DNA of 64,000 nucleotides from Agromyces sp. Root81 (GTDB lineage: Bacteria > Actinomycetota > Actinomycetes > Actinomycetales > Microbacteriaceae). Both the position numbers and the translations under genes were made by a program. Shown here in pieces: positions 8,813-16,960 of the stretch (positions are counted from its first letter, which is position 1; each line of letters begins with the position of its first letter). The notes beneath the pieces are model-generated. The model did not search any database, was not told the DNA's origin, and saw only the letters and a list, made by a program, of their open reading frames with translations. The DNA lies in the NCBI RefSeq assembly GCF_001429165.1, contig NZ_LMIR01000004.1:62001-126000 (forward strand). The letters are read 5' to 3'.

Positions 8813-10848
8813 TCCTGGTGGGGTGCGGCCGGGTGCGCGCCCTCGTGGGGTGCGCCCGACGATGCGGGGACGGATGTCGGGACCTCGGCGGATGCCGGGT
8901 CGGCGGAGGCCGCGGAGGCCGCGGAGGCCGCGGAGGCGGCGGCCGCGAGCTGCGGCTCCACCCGGGCGACGGACTGGTCGCGGGAGACCTGCTCCCCCAC
9001 AGCGACGGCGAGGCGCACGATGCCGGCGACCGACGCCGTGACGCGGTGCTCCATCTTCATCGCCTCGATCGCGATGACGGCGTCGCCGGGCAGCACGGCG
9101 TCGCCGTCGGCGACGAGCACCGCGGTGACGGTGCCCGGCATGGGCGCACGGAGTTCGGGGTCGGCGAGGCCGCCGCGTTCGATCATGGCGAGACGGGCAT
9201 CGAGCGCGGCGCGCCGGTCGGCGGCGGGCACGCTCCAGATGCCGGTCGGCGTGTGCAGCCAGACCGCGCCGTCGGCGTCGATCGCGACGACGTCGGCCGT
9301 CTCCGCGTCGGGGCCGGGCTGCATCGCCGGCCGGCCGAAACGCCAGTCACGTGCGGTCTGCCAGGCATGGGCGCCGACGGCCCGGGCCGCGTCGATCACC
9401 TCGGCGTCGCGAGCGGCCGCGGCAGCCGCGAGCACCTCGGGCGGCGCGGCATCGGACTCGGGGTCGGGCATCCGGTCGATGAGGCCGGTGTCGAGGTGGC
9501 CGCGCTGCACGGCGGGGTCGGCGAGGAGGCGGCGGAGGAACCCGAGGTTCGTCTCGACGCCGAGCACGACGGTGTCGGCGAGCGCAGTGTCGAGCCGCGC
9601 GAGCGCCTCGACGCGGTCGGCGCCGTACGTGATGACCTTCGCGAGCATGGGGTCGTAGTCGGCGGTGATCTGCTGACCCGAGCGGATGCCGCCGTCGACC
9701 CGCACCCCGACCCCGCTCGGTTCCCGCCAGACGAGCAGTTCGCCGATCGAGGGCAGGAAGCCGCGCTCGGGGCTCTCGGCGTAGACGCGTGCCTCGATCG
9801 CGTGGCCCGTGAGGTGCACGTCATCCTGACGCAGCGCGAGCGGCTGGCCCGCTGCGACGCGGAGCTGCTGCTCGACGAGGTCGACGCCGGTCACCAGCTC
9901 GGTGACGGGGTGCTCGACCTGGAGCCGGGTGTTCATCTCGATGAAGAAGAACTCGTCGGGCGCGGCATCCGACACCAGGAACTCGACGGTGCCGGCGCCG
10001 CGGTAGTCGACGCTTCGAGCGGCATCGCACGCCGCCTGCCCGATGCGGGCGCGGGTCTCGGCGTCGAGCAGCGGCGAGGGCGCCTCTTCGATGACCTTCT
10101 GGTGGCGGCGCTGCAGCGAGCACTCGCGCTCGCCGAGGTGGATGACGGCGCCGAAGTCATCGGCGAGCACCTGCACCTCGATGTGCCGCGGGCGCTCGAT
10201 GAGCCGCTCGAGCAGCAGTGTGTCGTCGCCGAACGCGGCGATGGCCACGCGCCGGGCCGCGGGCAGCGCGGCGGCGAGCTCGCGGGCGTCGCGGGCGATC
10301 TGCATGCCCTTGCCGCCGCCGCCGGCGCTCGGCTTGACGAGCAGCGGGTAGCCCACCGACTCGGCGGCCGCGGCGAGCGCGTCGTCGTCGAGCGAGGGGT
10401 CGGCGATGCCCGGCACGGTCGGAACGCCGGATGCCTCGACGTGGCGCTTCGCGCGGATCTTGTCGCCCATGACCTCGAGCGCGTCGACGCCCGGTCCGAC
10501 GAAGACGATGCCGGCGTCACGGCAGGCCTCGGCGAAGCCCGCGTGCTCGGAGAGGAATCCGTAGCCGGGGTGGATCGCCTCGGCGCCGGTCTCGCGCGCG
10601 GCGGCGATGATGCGGGCGGGGTCGAGGTAGCTCTCGGCGGCGGATGCCGGGCCGATGCGGACGGCCTCGTCGGCCAGTCGCACGTGCGGTGCGTCGGCGT
10701 CGGCGTCGGAGAAGACGGCGATCGAGCGGATCCCGAGGCGGCGCAGCGTGCGGATGACTCGCACGGCGATCTCGCCGCGATTGGCGACGAGCACCCGATC
10801 GAACGGGCGCGGCGGTCGTACCTCGGTGCCGGCGTCACCCGTGCCCAT
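8809..10848 (-). CDS. accA1: Acyl-CoA (methylcrotonyl-CoA-type) carboxylase alpha subunit, biotin carboxylase plus biotin carrier
   Basis: 679 residues. Biotin carboxylase comes first ([19 protein letters not shown], the ATP-grasp loop [29 protein letters not shown]), then a linker and the biotinyl domain with the EAMKMEHR lysine near residue 597. It carboxylates biotin for the beta subunit encoded at 13735-15342. The ATG at 10848 was chosen over an upstream start because AGGGAGG lies 5 nt before it. The C-terminal tail is unusual: after the last biotinyl strand come four copies of a 9-bp repeat (8903-8938) coding Ala-Ser-Ala units, then a Pro/Ser/His-rich end. Two operator-like units lie 35-78 bp upstream. 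Confidence 0.94.
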   Translation of the reverse strand: MGTGDAGTEVRPPRPFDRVLVANRGEIAVRVIRTLRRLGIRSIAVFSDADADAPHVRLADEAVRIGPASAAESYLDPARIIAAARETGAEAIHPGYGFLSEHAGFAEACRDAGIVFVGPGVDALEVMGDKIRAKRHVEASGVPTVPGIADPSLDDDALAAAAESVGYPLLVKPSAGGGGKGMQIARDARELAAALPAARRVAIAAFGDDTLLLERLIERPRHIEVQVLADDFGAVIHLGERECSLQRRHQKVIEEAPSPLLDAETRARIGQAACDAARSVDYRGAGTVEFLVSDAAPDEFFFIEMNTRLQVEHPVTELVTGVDLVEQQLRVAAGQPLALRQDDVHLTGHAIEARVYAESPERGFLPSIGELLVWREPSGVGVRVDGGIRSGQQITADYDPMLAKVITYGADRVEALARLDTALADTVVLGVETNLGFLRRLLADPAVQRGHLDTGLIDRMPDPESDAAPPEVLAAAAAARDAEVIDAARAVGAHAWQTARDWRFGRPAMQPGPDAETADVVAIDADGAVWLHTPTGIWSVPAADRRAALDARLAMIERGGLADPELRAPMPGTVTAVLVADGDAVLPGDAVIAIEAMKMEHRVTASVAGIVRLAVAVGEQVSRDQSVARVEPQLAAAASAASAASAASADPASAEVPTSVPASSGAPHEGAHPAAPHQE

Positions 10849-10880
10849 CCGCGCCTCCCTGCGCTCGACGTGCGCGAACA

Positions 10881-10926
10881 CAGTTAACGCGCACTAACTG
10901 GATTCGATGTTAGTGGGCGTTAACTG
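10881..10926. promoter_or_regulatory. Double TetR-type operator before the carboxylase alpha operon
   Basis: Two 16-bp near-palindromic units, GTTAACGCGCACTAAC (10883-10898) and GTTAGTGGGCGTTAAC (10909-10924), form an inverted pair with 18-bp arms matching at 17 positions. The same unit occurs twice at 15399-15442 next to the TetR gene. The site lies in the promoter region of the operon starting at 10848. Repression by the TetR protein at 15447 is inferred from the shared sequence. Confidence 0.82.
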
Positions 10927-11031
10927 AAATCACAAGGGGCGACTCGCGACACGGCGACGACGAATGCCCCGCCCGGGCGCCGACCGGTCGGGCGCCGACC
11001 GGCCGGGCGGTCGACGTCCGGCCGCTCGCCG

Positions 11032-11637
11032 TCAGACGCCGGCCGGCACGAGCGCCGCGGCGATACGATCGACGCCGAACTCGAACGCCCGGTCGACGTC
11101 GCCGCCCAGACGGAACGCCCCGGAGAGCTCCATGCTGATGAAACCCGTCACCCACGCGGTGAGCGTGCGCGCGGCATCCAGCGCGTGCTCGGGGCCGGCG
11201 AGCTCGGCGGCGACGGCGAGCAGCGGTGCACTCGCCTCGCGGAGCGCCTCGACCTCGAGCCCCGAGTCGTCGCCGGGCGCGAAGACGAGCCCGTAGGCCG
11301 CCGGTCGCTCGTGCGCGAAGGCCCGCACCGTCCTTGCGAGCCGAGCAGTCTCGGCGAGCGCCGCGTCGCGACCGCCCGCGCGGTCACCGCGCTCACCGCT
11401 CGCCGAGCCCGCATCGCTCTCCGCCTCGAGGCGCTCGCCGAGATCGACGACCGCCGCCGCGGCGATGAGCCGCACGAGGTCGCTCCGGTTCCGCACGCGC
11501 TTGTACAGCGACGGAGCCCGAACACCGACGCGTTCGGCGACGGCCTGCATGGTGAGGCCTCCGAGCCCTTCCTCTTCGAGGATCTCGCTCCCCGCGGCCA
11601 GGATCGCCCCGAGCGAGGTTCGTTCCGGTGTCGGCAT
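11032..11637 (-). CDS. TetR/AcrR family transcriptional regulator
   Basis: 201 residues from the ATG at 11637, chosen because GAAGGGA sits about 7 nt upstream; an earlier in-frame ATG at 11685 would overlap the operator array. The DNA-binding domain is at about residues 8-55 (ILAAGSEILEEEGLGGLTMQAVAERVGVRAPSLYKRVRNRSDLVRLI). The ligand domain (HERPAAYGLVFAP, ARTLTAWVTGFISMELSGAFRLGGDVDRAFEFGVDRI) has the WHG/TetR_C-type ending. It is divergent from an MBL-fold hydrolase gene with a strong operator array between them, so it probably represses that gene and itself. Confidence 0.9.
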   Translation of the reverse strand: MPTPERTSLGAILAAGSEILEEEGLGGLTMQAVAERVGVRAPSLYKRVRNRSDLVRLIAAAAVVDLGERLEAESDAGSASGERGDRAGGRDAALAETARLARTVRAFAHERPAAYGLVFAPGDDSGLEVEALREASAPLLAVAAELAGPEHALDAARTLTAWVTGFISMELSGAFRLGGDVDRAFEFGVDRIAAALVPAGV

Positions 11638-11666
11638 CTGGGATTCCCTTCGACCATTCGACTCTA

Positions 11667-11705
11667 GGCTATTGCGCATAGCCATGATGGCTATGTATCA
11701 TAGCC
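11667..11705. promoter_or_regulatory. Operator array: four alternating half-sites spaced 11 bp
   Basis: GGCTAT at 11667, ATAGCC at 11678, GGCTAT at 11689 and ATAGCC at 11700 alternate in orientation at exact 11-bp intervals. The central pair makes a perfect 19-bp palindrome at 11677-11695. The array fills the gap between the divergent TetR (11637) and MBL-fold (11740) genes. The spacing of about one helical turn suggests two TetR dimers on one DNA face; this is inference. Confidence 0.82.
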
Positions 11706-11739
11706 ATCAACCAATCCCCCATCACAAGCGAGGCATCTG

Positions 11740-12462
11740 ATGAAGCTCGGCCCCTCCCTCCACCGCATCGGCTCCGACATCGTCGCGGTCTACCTCGTCG
11801 ACACGCCCGAGGGCGTCACAGTCATCGACGCGGGGCTCGCCGGGCAGTGGAGCGAGCTGACCGCCGAGCTGGCCGCGATGGGCCGCTCACTCGGCGACAT
11901 CCGCGGCGTCGTGCTCACTCACGGCGACTCCGACCACATCGGCTTCGCCGAACGCCTGCGCCGCGACCACGGCGTGCCGGTCTTCGTGCACACGGCCGAT
12001 GCGGCCCGCGCCCGCGGTGAGGAGTCGACGAAGCCGGAGTGGGGCGGCATGAAGCTCGGGGCGACCTCGAAGTTCCTCTGGTACGCCCTCACGCACAACG
12101 GCCTCCGCACGACCCCGCTCACCGAGGTCACCACGGTCAACGACGGCGACGTGCTCGACCTGCCGGGTGCACCGCGCGTGATCAGCATGCCGGGTCACTC
12201 CCCCGGCAGCGTCGCGATCCACGTGCCGGCCGCCGACGCCGTCTTCGTCGGCGACGCACTCACCACCCGCCACGTGCTGACCGGCGCGACCGGGCCGCAG
12301 CCCGCACCGTTCACCGACGACCCCGCCGAAGCGCTCGCATCGCTGCGCCGCCTCGAGGGAATCGGCGTCACCTGGGTACTGCCCGGCCACGGCATGCCGT
12401 GGAACCGCGGCGTCGACGAGGCGATCCGCGAGGTCGAGGCCGCCGCGGCGCGTCAGGCCTGA
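11740..12462 (+). CDS. MBL-fold metallohydrolase
   Basis: 240 residues. The metal-binding motif is THGDSDHIGF (HxxxDH form with Ser before Asp), with further ligands in SMPGHSPGSVAIH, VFVGDALTTRH and the terminal VLPGHGMPW. This is the glyoxalase-II/lactonase-like part of the superfamily; actual substrate is unknown. GCGAGG lies about 9 nt before the ATG. The gene is divergent from, and probably repressed by, the TetR protein at 11032-11637. Confidence 0.9.
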   Translation: MKLGPSLHRIGSDIVAVYLVDTPEGVTVIDAGLAGQWSELTAELAAMGRSLGDIRGVVLTHGDSDHIGFAERLRRDHGVPVFVHTADAARARGEESTKPEWGGMKLGATSKFLWYALTHNGLRTTPLTEVTTVNDGDVLDLPGAPRVISMPGHSPGSVAIHVPAADAVFVGDALTTRHVLTGATGPQPAPFTDDPAEALASLRRLEGIGVTWVLPGHGMPWNRGVDEAIREVEAAAARQA

Positions 12463-12523
12463 AGCAGGAACGGATTCTGGTCGGGTCGGCTCCTCCCGCT
12501 CTTCGGGTCGATCTCCCTGTCCC

Positions 12524-12618
12524 TTGTCTCGATCACGGTCCATACGAGGAGATCTGCGATTCCGAGGGCCAGTGCGGGCTCGGCCGTCCTCGAGACAACA
12601 GATCTCCGCGGAATCGCA
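12524..12618. repeat. Palindromic repeat element, copy A
   Basis: Nested inverted repeats: TTGTCTCGA (12524-12532) with TCGAGACAA (12590-12598), and TGCGATTCCG (12555-12564) with CGGAATCGCA (12609-12618). The 25-mer at 12545-12569 matches the reverse complement of 13637-13661 at 24 of 25 positions. It lies between the 3' ends of the MBL-fold gene and the DUF559-type gene, so it could also end transcription from both sides. Confidence 0.65.
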
Positions 12619-12623
12619 CGAGC

Positions 12624-13487
12624 TCAACGAGTGCGATGCAATCCCTGCGCCACGGCGCGCACGATGTGATCCTGAACCGTCTGCCATCGGTCGACGATCT
12701 GGGAGTAGCCGACCCGGATCACGTGGTAGCCGAGCAGCATCAGCTCCGCATCGTGCTCGATATCGGACTCGCGCTGCTCGCCGACGTGATGGCCACCGTC
12801 GATCTGCAGCACGAGGCGTTCCCCGATGAGGAAGTCCACCCGATGTCCCGCGATCCAGACCTGAGGCACGAGCGGGATCTTCATCCATGCCAGTCGTGGC
12901 ACTACGAACGACTCCAGGCCGGAGTCGGAGAACGGGAGTGCCGACCCGAGCACGTTCCGCACTGCCGTCGGAAGGGGCATCCGTTCGAGCGCCTGCCGAT
13001 CGAGGAGACCTCGACGCAGCGCAGACTCCCACACCGCGAGGGCCGCCTCGAACGGCTGACACTGCGCCACGAGGACGAGGACGTTCTCGATCGGGTCGGT
13101 GAGGGCATCGGGATGCCGCGGCACGAGCGGCTTCGCCCAATGCACGGTCGCATCCCTCGGAGTGGCGCATCCCGAGTGCGCGGGCGCGGCGACGTGCGGT
13201 CGGTCCTCGTCGAGTACCCAGAGTCCGAGACGCCGCGCCTGACTGATGCACGAGACCACCACCCCGGCACGAGCGGCAGCGACGAGATACGCATCGGCAC
13301 CGGGGACCGCCACCCAGCCCTTGCGCACCCGGGCCAAGCTTCCGCTCGCGAGAGCCCGGTCGATTCGGTGCCGACTGTAGCCGGATCGGATGAGGTTGCG
13401 TGTGCGGACGACCCCGCCCATCGCAGACGCGTACACAGTGATCGGATCGGTCGCATGATCGGGTTCGACCGCGGTGGCGCTGTTCAC
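12624..13487 (-). CDS. DUF559-type endonuclease-fold protein with AbiEi-like N-terminal domain
   Basis: About 287 residues. The N-terminal half (GGVVRTRNLIRSGYSRHRIDRALASGSLARVRKGWVAVPG) resembles the winged-helix of AbiEi-type antitoxins. The C-terminal part (VDFLIGERLVLQIDGG, then a run of acidic and Tyr residues ending GYHVIRVGYSQIV) has the DUF559/Vsr-like restriction-endonuclease fold with the D..QxD core. Function is unknown; many actinobacteria carry such stand-alone genes. The start is uncertain (GTG 13487 used; GTG 13436 and ATG 13421 possible). It is flanked by palindromic repeats and sits inside a split catabolic operon, which suggests it arrived by transfer. Confidence 0.72.
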   Translation of the reverse strand: MNSATAVEPDHATDPITVYASAMGGVVRTRNLIRSGYSRHRIDRALASGSLARVRKGWVAVPGADAYLVAAARAGVVVSCISQARRLGLWVLDEDRPHVAAPAHSGCATPRDATVHWAKPLVPRHPDALTDPIENVLVLVAQCQPFEAALAVWESALRRGLLDRQALERMPLPTAVRNVLGSALPFSDSGLESFVVPRLAWMKIPLVPQVWIAGHRVDFLIGERLVLQIDGGHHVGEQRESDIEHDAELMLLGYHVIRVGYSQIVDRWQTVQDHIVRAVAQGLHRTR

Positions 13488-13595
13488 ACCGTCGACACTG
13501 AGCGAGGCTCGAGCGGACACGGATGTCACGGGCAGATCCGTGCACAACTCGGGTCCTCGGGCGAATGTGGAGGAGGCGTGCGGCAGCGTCGAAAA

Positions 13596-13661
13596 CGAGG
13601 GGATCCGCGATTGCGAGGGCCTATCCCGTCCCACTCGCCCTCGGAATCGCCGATCTCCTCG
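13596..13661. repeat. Palindromic repeat element, copy B
   Basis: Arms 13596-13620 and 13637-13661 are 25 bp each with 22 matching pairs and a 16-nt loop. The right arm is almost the same as part of copy A at 12545-12569. The element lies downstream of the carboxylase beta gene (minus strand) and upstream of the DUF559-type gene, so it may work as a terminator as well as being a repeat. Confidence 0.7.
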
Positions 13662-13734
13662 CATCTGCAGGGGTGCGGGGCGCGGCTTGGACGGAAGGAG
13701 TGGCGCGAGGGCCACTCCGTGCTGAACAGCCGAC

Positions 13735-15342
13735 CTACATGCGGAACAGCCCGAACGCCGGCTCGGGCAGCGGCGTGCGGCTCGCGAGCTCGAGCGCGAG
13801 GGCGAGCACCGTGCGCGTGTCCTCCGGCGCGATGATGCCGTCGTCCCACAGTCGGGCGGTCGAGTGGTACGGGCTGCCCTGGTCGTCGTACTGGGCACGG
13901 ATCGGGTCCTTGAACGCCTGCTCCGCGGCATCCGACCAGGTCTCGCCCTTCACCGCGAGCTGGTCGCGCTTGACGGTCGAGAGCACGGATGCCGCCTGCT
14001 CCCCGCCCATCACCGAGATGCGGGCGTTCGGCCACATCCAGAGGAACCGGGGCGAGTACGCCCGCCCGCACATCGAGTAGTTGCCGGCGCCGAACGAGCC
14101 GCCGATGACGACCGTGAACTTCGGCACGCGGGTCGTCGCGACGGCCGTGACCATCTTCGCGCCGTGCTTGGCGATGCCGCCCGACTCCGCATCGCGGCCG
14201 ACCATGAAGCCCGAGATGTTCTGCAGGAAGAGCAGCGGGATGCCGCGCTGGTCGCACAGCTCGATGAAGTGCGCGCCCTTCATGGCCGACTCGCTGAAGA
14301 GCACGCCGTTGTTCGCGACGATGCCGACCGGGTGGCCGTCGATGTGCGCGAAGCCCGTCACGAGCGTGTCGCCGTACTCGCGCTTGAACTCGGCGAACTC
14401 GCTGCCGTCGACGAGACGCGCGATCACCTCGCGCACGTCGTACGGCTGCTGCACGTCGACCGGCACCGCGGCGGTGAGCGTCGACGGATCGACGGCCGGC
14501 GGCCGCGGCTCGCGCACGGCCCACGCCCGCGGCGCCGGCTCGGGCAGGGTCGCGACCATGTCGCGCACGAGCTCGAGCGCGTGCTCGTCGTCTTCGGCGA
14601 GGTGGTCGGTGACGCCCGAGACGCGGGTGTGGAGTTCGCCGCCACCGAGCTCTTCGGGGGTGACGATCTCGCCGATCGCCGCCTTCACGAGCGGCGGGCC
14701 GCCGAGGAAGATGGTGCCCTGGTTCCGCACGATCACGGTCTCGTCGCTCATCGCGGGCACGTAGGCGCCGCCGGCCGTGCAGGAGCCGAGCACCGCGGCG
14801 AGCTGCGGGATGCGCATCGACGAGAGCTGCGCCTGATTGAAGAAGATGCGACCGAAGTGGTCGCGGTCGGGGAACACCTCGTCCTGCAGCGGCAGGAAGG
14901 CGCCACCCGAGTCGACGAGGTAGATGCACGGCAGCCGGTGCTCCTTCGCGACCTCCTGGGCGCGCAGGTGCTTCTTCACCGTCATCGGGTAGTAGGTGCC
15001 GCCCTTGACCGTGGCGTCATTGCAGACGACGAGCACCGGGCGTCCGTGCACGAGCCCGACGCCCGTGATGATGCCGGCGCCCGGCGAGTCGCCGCCGTAG
15101 AGCCCTTCGGCTGCGAGCGGGGAGAGTTCGAGGAACGGGCTGCCCTCGTCGAGCAGGCGGTCGACCCGGTCGCGCGGCAGCAGTTTGCCGCGAGCGACGT
15201 GGCGGTCGCGGGATGCCTCGGGGCCGCCCAGCGCCGCCGTCGCGAGGCGGGTGCGCAGCTCCGAGAGAAGCTCGGCGTGGGCCTCGGTGTTGGAACGCGC
15301 GGCATCGGCGCTCGGGTCGATGCTCGTCTGCAGGATGGACAT
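13735..15342 (-). CDS. accD1: Acyl-CoA (methylcrotonyl-CoA-type) carboxylase beta subunit, carboxyltransferase
   Basis: 535 residues. Carboxyltransferase landmarks are the N-terminal [62 protein letters not shown], and in the C-terminal half the oxyanion loops [27 protein letters not shown] and [17 protein letters not shown]. This layout (GGAFLP, SGFMVG) is that of methylcrotonyl-CoA carboxylase. It transfers carboxyl from biotin on the alpha subunit encoded at 8809-10848. ATG at 15342 is preferred (GGTGG 5 nt upstream) over the GTG at 15351. It is divergent from a TetR gene with paired operator units between them. Confidence 0.93.
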   Translation of the reverse strand: MSILQTSIDPSADAARSNTEAHAELLSELRTRLATAALGGPEASRDRHVARGKLLPRDRVDRLLDEGSPFLELSPLAAEGLYGGDSPGAGIITGVGLVHGRPVLVVCNDATVKGGTYYPMTVKKHLRAQEVAKEHRLPCIYLVDSGGAFLPLQDEVFPDRDHFGRIFFNQAQLSSMRIPQLAAVLGSCTAGGAYVPAMSDETVIVRNQGTIFLGGPPLVKAAIGEIVTPEELGGGELHTRVSGVTDHLAEDDEHALELVRDMVATLPEPAPRAWAVREPRPPAVDPSTLTAAVPVDVQQPYDVREVIARLVDGSEFAEFKREYGDTLVTGFAHIDGHPVGIVANNGVLFSESAMKGAHFIELCDQRGIPLLFLQNISGFMVGRDAESGGIAKHGAKMVTAVATTRVPKFTVVIGGSFGAGNYSMCGRAYSPRFLWMWPNARISVMGGEQAASVLSTVKRDQLAVKGETWSDAAEQAFKDPIRAQYDDQGSPYHSTARLWDDGIIAPEDTRTVLALALELASRTPLPEPAFGLFRM

Positions 15343-15396
15343 TCGTTCCACCAGTCTTCGTCGACGGCGCGCCCCCTTGTGGCCGGCGCTGAATTT

Positions 15397-15444
15397 CGGT
15401 TAGTGTGCACTAACTCGATTCCCGATGTTAGCGAGCATTAACCG
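15397..15444. promoter_or_regulatory. Double TetR-type operator between the carboxylase beta and TetR genes
   Basis: Two 16-bp units, GTTAGTGTGCACTAAC (15399-15414) and GTTAGCGAGCATTAAC (15427-15442), occupy the divergent promoter; the second ends 4 nt before the TetR start codon. With the two units at 10883-10924 they give the consensus GTTARYGNGCRYTAAC. Autoregulation plus control of both carboxylase genes is the natural reading. Unit spacing is 28 bp here (start to start) and 26 bp at the other site. Confidence 0.85.
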
Positions 15445-15446
15445 AG

Positions 15447-16100
15447 ATGGCAACCACACCGAGCACGGCCGAGATCGTCGGCGAGCCTCTCGCGGGCGCA
15501 CCGGCCGTCGGCGCCGCGACCGAACGCAGCCGGCAGAAGGCCGATCGCCGACAGGCGATCCTCTCCGCGGCCGCGACGCTCTTCGCACAGCGCGGGTACG
15601 CCGGTGTCACGATCGAAGACCTCGGTGCAGCCGTCGGCGTGAGCGGCCCCGCCGTCTACCGCCACTTCCCCGGCAAGGCCGCCGTGCTCGCCGCGATCCT
15701 CCAGGGCGCGAGCATCACGCTGCTCGACGGCGCCGAGCGGGTGCTCGGCGCGGCATCCGACCCCGCATCAGCGCTTCGCGAGCTCATCGCGTTCCATGTC
15801 GACTTCGCACTCGGCGACGCCGACGTGATCCTCGTGCAAGACAGGGAGCTCGAGCAGCTCGACGTCGACGCGCGTCACGAGGTGCGCCTCCTCCAGCGCC
15901 AGTACGTCGAGCACTGGGTCGACACCCTCCACAGACTCCGGCCCGATCGGGCCGAGACGGAACTCAGGATCCGGGCACACGCCGCCTTCGGCCTCCTGAA
16001 CTCCACTCCGCACAGCGCCCGCATCCCTGGGCGCAGACCCGCCGACGGCACCATCCGCGGCATCCTGGAGGAAATGACATGGGCGAGCCTCATGTCGTGA
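15447..16100 (+). CDS. TetR/AcrR family regulator, BkaR-like, of branched-chain acyl-CoA catabolism
   Basis: 217 residues with about 30 extra N-terminal residues before the DNA-binding domain (KADRRQAILSAAATLFAQRGYAGVTIEDLGAAVGVSGPAVYRHFPGKAAVLAAIL). The C-terminal domain (LRELIAFHVDFALGDADVILVQDRELEQLD) is the acyl-CoA-sensing type found in TetR proteins beside carboxylase genes. In M. tuberculosis the equivalent neighbour is Rv2506 (BkaR), a repressor of branched-chain keto acid catabolism. The gene starts within 4 nt of its own operator, leaving no ribosome binding site. An acyl-CoA inducer is inferred. Confidence 0.9.
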   Translation: MATTPSTAEIVGEPLAGAPAVGAATERSRQKADRRQAILSAAATLFAQRGYAGVTIEDLGAAVGVSGPAVYRHFPGKAAVLAAILQGASITLLDGAERVLGAASDPASALRELIAFHVDFALGDADVILVQDRELEQLDVDARHEVRLLQRQYVEHWVDTLHRLRPDRAETELRIRAHAAFGLLNSTPHSARIPGRRPADGTIRGILEEMTWASLMS

Positions 16101-16561
16101 CCCTGCGCGCCACCCGCGCAGGCGATCTCGACGCACTGTTCGCGTTCGGTGAAGACGAGAGGGCCGTGCACATGGCCGCGTTCACGTCACCCGATCCGAG
16201 CGATCGCGCGATGTTCGACGCCCATTGGCGTCGGCTCCTCGCGGACCCCACGGTCGACACCCGCACCGTGCGCGCGGATGGCGTGATCGTCGGCAGCGTC
16301 GGCCGATGGTTCGAAGACGGCCGTGCCGAACTCACCTGCTGGATCGACTCGGCGCACTGGCACGAGGGCATCGCCACCCGGGCGATGCGGTTGTTCCTCG
16401 ACGAGGTGCACGAGCGCCCGGTGCGCGCCCGCGTGGCCGCCGACAATGCTCCGTCGATCGCACTGCTCGAGAAGCTCGGCTTCCGGCACGTGGGCACCGA
16501 GACGAGCTTCGCGAACGCGCGCGACGCCGAGATCGAGGAGCGCGTCTACACGCTCGATTGA
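16079..16561 (+). CDS. GNAT family N-acetyltransferase
   Basis: 160 residues. The start ATG at 16079 overlaps the end of the TetR gene by 22 bp and is preceded by GGAGGA at 6 nt, so the two genes are coupled. VTLRATRAGDLDALFAFGEDE, LTCWIDSAHWHEGIATRAMRLFLDEV (acetyl-CoA loop HEGIATRA) and ADNAPSIALLEKLGFRHVGTE are characteristic of the RimJ/RimL-like GNAT branch. Substrate unknown. Confidence 0.87.
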   Translation: MGEPHVVTLRATRAGDLDALFAFGEDERAVHMAAFTSPDPSDRAMFDAHWRRLLADPTVDTRTVRADGVIVGSVGRWFEDGRAELTCWIDSAHWHEGIATRAMRLFLDEVHERPVRARVAADNAPSIALLEKLGFRHVGTETSFANARDAEIEERVYTLD

Positions 16562-16589
16562 GCCCGAGCGGATCGCACCATCGACCCGG

Positions 16590-16901
16590 TCAGCTGCCGG
16601 AGCGCGCTCCCTGCTCCGCGGCGATGCCGGCGATGCGTGCGGCGAGCTCGAGGTCGCGCGAGGTGACCCCGCCGACGTCGTGGGAGCTCAGCTCGAACTC
16701 GATGCGACCCCACCCGAGCTTGACGTCGGGATGGTGGTTCAACTCGTCGGCCACGACGGCGACCGCGTCGAGGAATCGAACGGCGCTCGCGAAGTCCGCG
16801 GTCGAGTAGGCGGCGACGAGCCGATCGCCGTGATGGCCGAATGCACCCCCGGCCAACTCGTCGGCGGTCTCCCCGGGCGAGAGGATGCTGCGTGCGTTCA
16901 T
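16590..16901 (-). CDS. Pterin-4-alpha-carbinolamine dehydratase (PhhB/PCD)
   Basis: 103 residues, the normal PCD size. The active-site block ELNHHPDVKLGWGRIEFELSSHDVGGVT holds the conserved His-His-Pro-Asp and the third His, followed by the SRDLELAARI helix. The enzyme recycles hydroxytetrahydrobiopterin from aromatic amino acid hydroxylases; some homologues act only as small stabilising proteins. It lies 59 nt downstream of the keto acid dehydrogenase E2 gene on the same strand and may be the last gene of that transcript. Confidence 0.9.
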   Translation of the reverse strand: MNARSILSPGETADELAGGAFGHHGDRLVAAYSTADFASAVRFLDAVAVVADELNHHPDVKLGWGRIEFELSSHDVGGVTSRDLELAARIAGIAAEQGARSGS

Positions 16902-16960
16902 GCCACCATCCTCTCGCCGGGCCTTCGATGCCGCCACCGGTGCTCGCACCGGGGTTCGCC

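Noticed and set aside
8572..10887. A 771-codon open frame on the plus strand opposite the carboxylase alpha gene
   Set aside because: It is the antisense shadow of a strongly conserved gene; composition is Arg/Gly/Asp-rich and no domain is visible.
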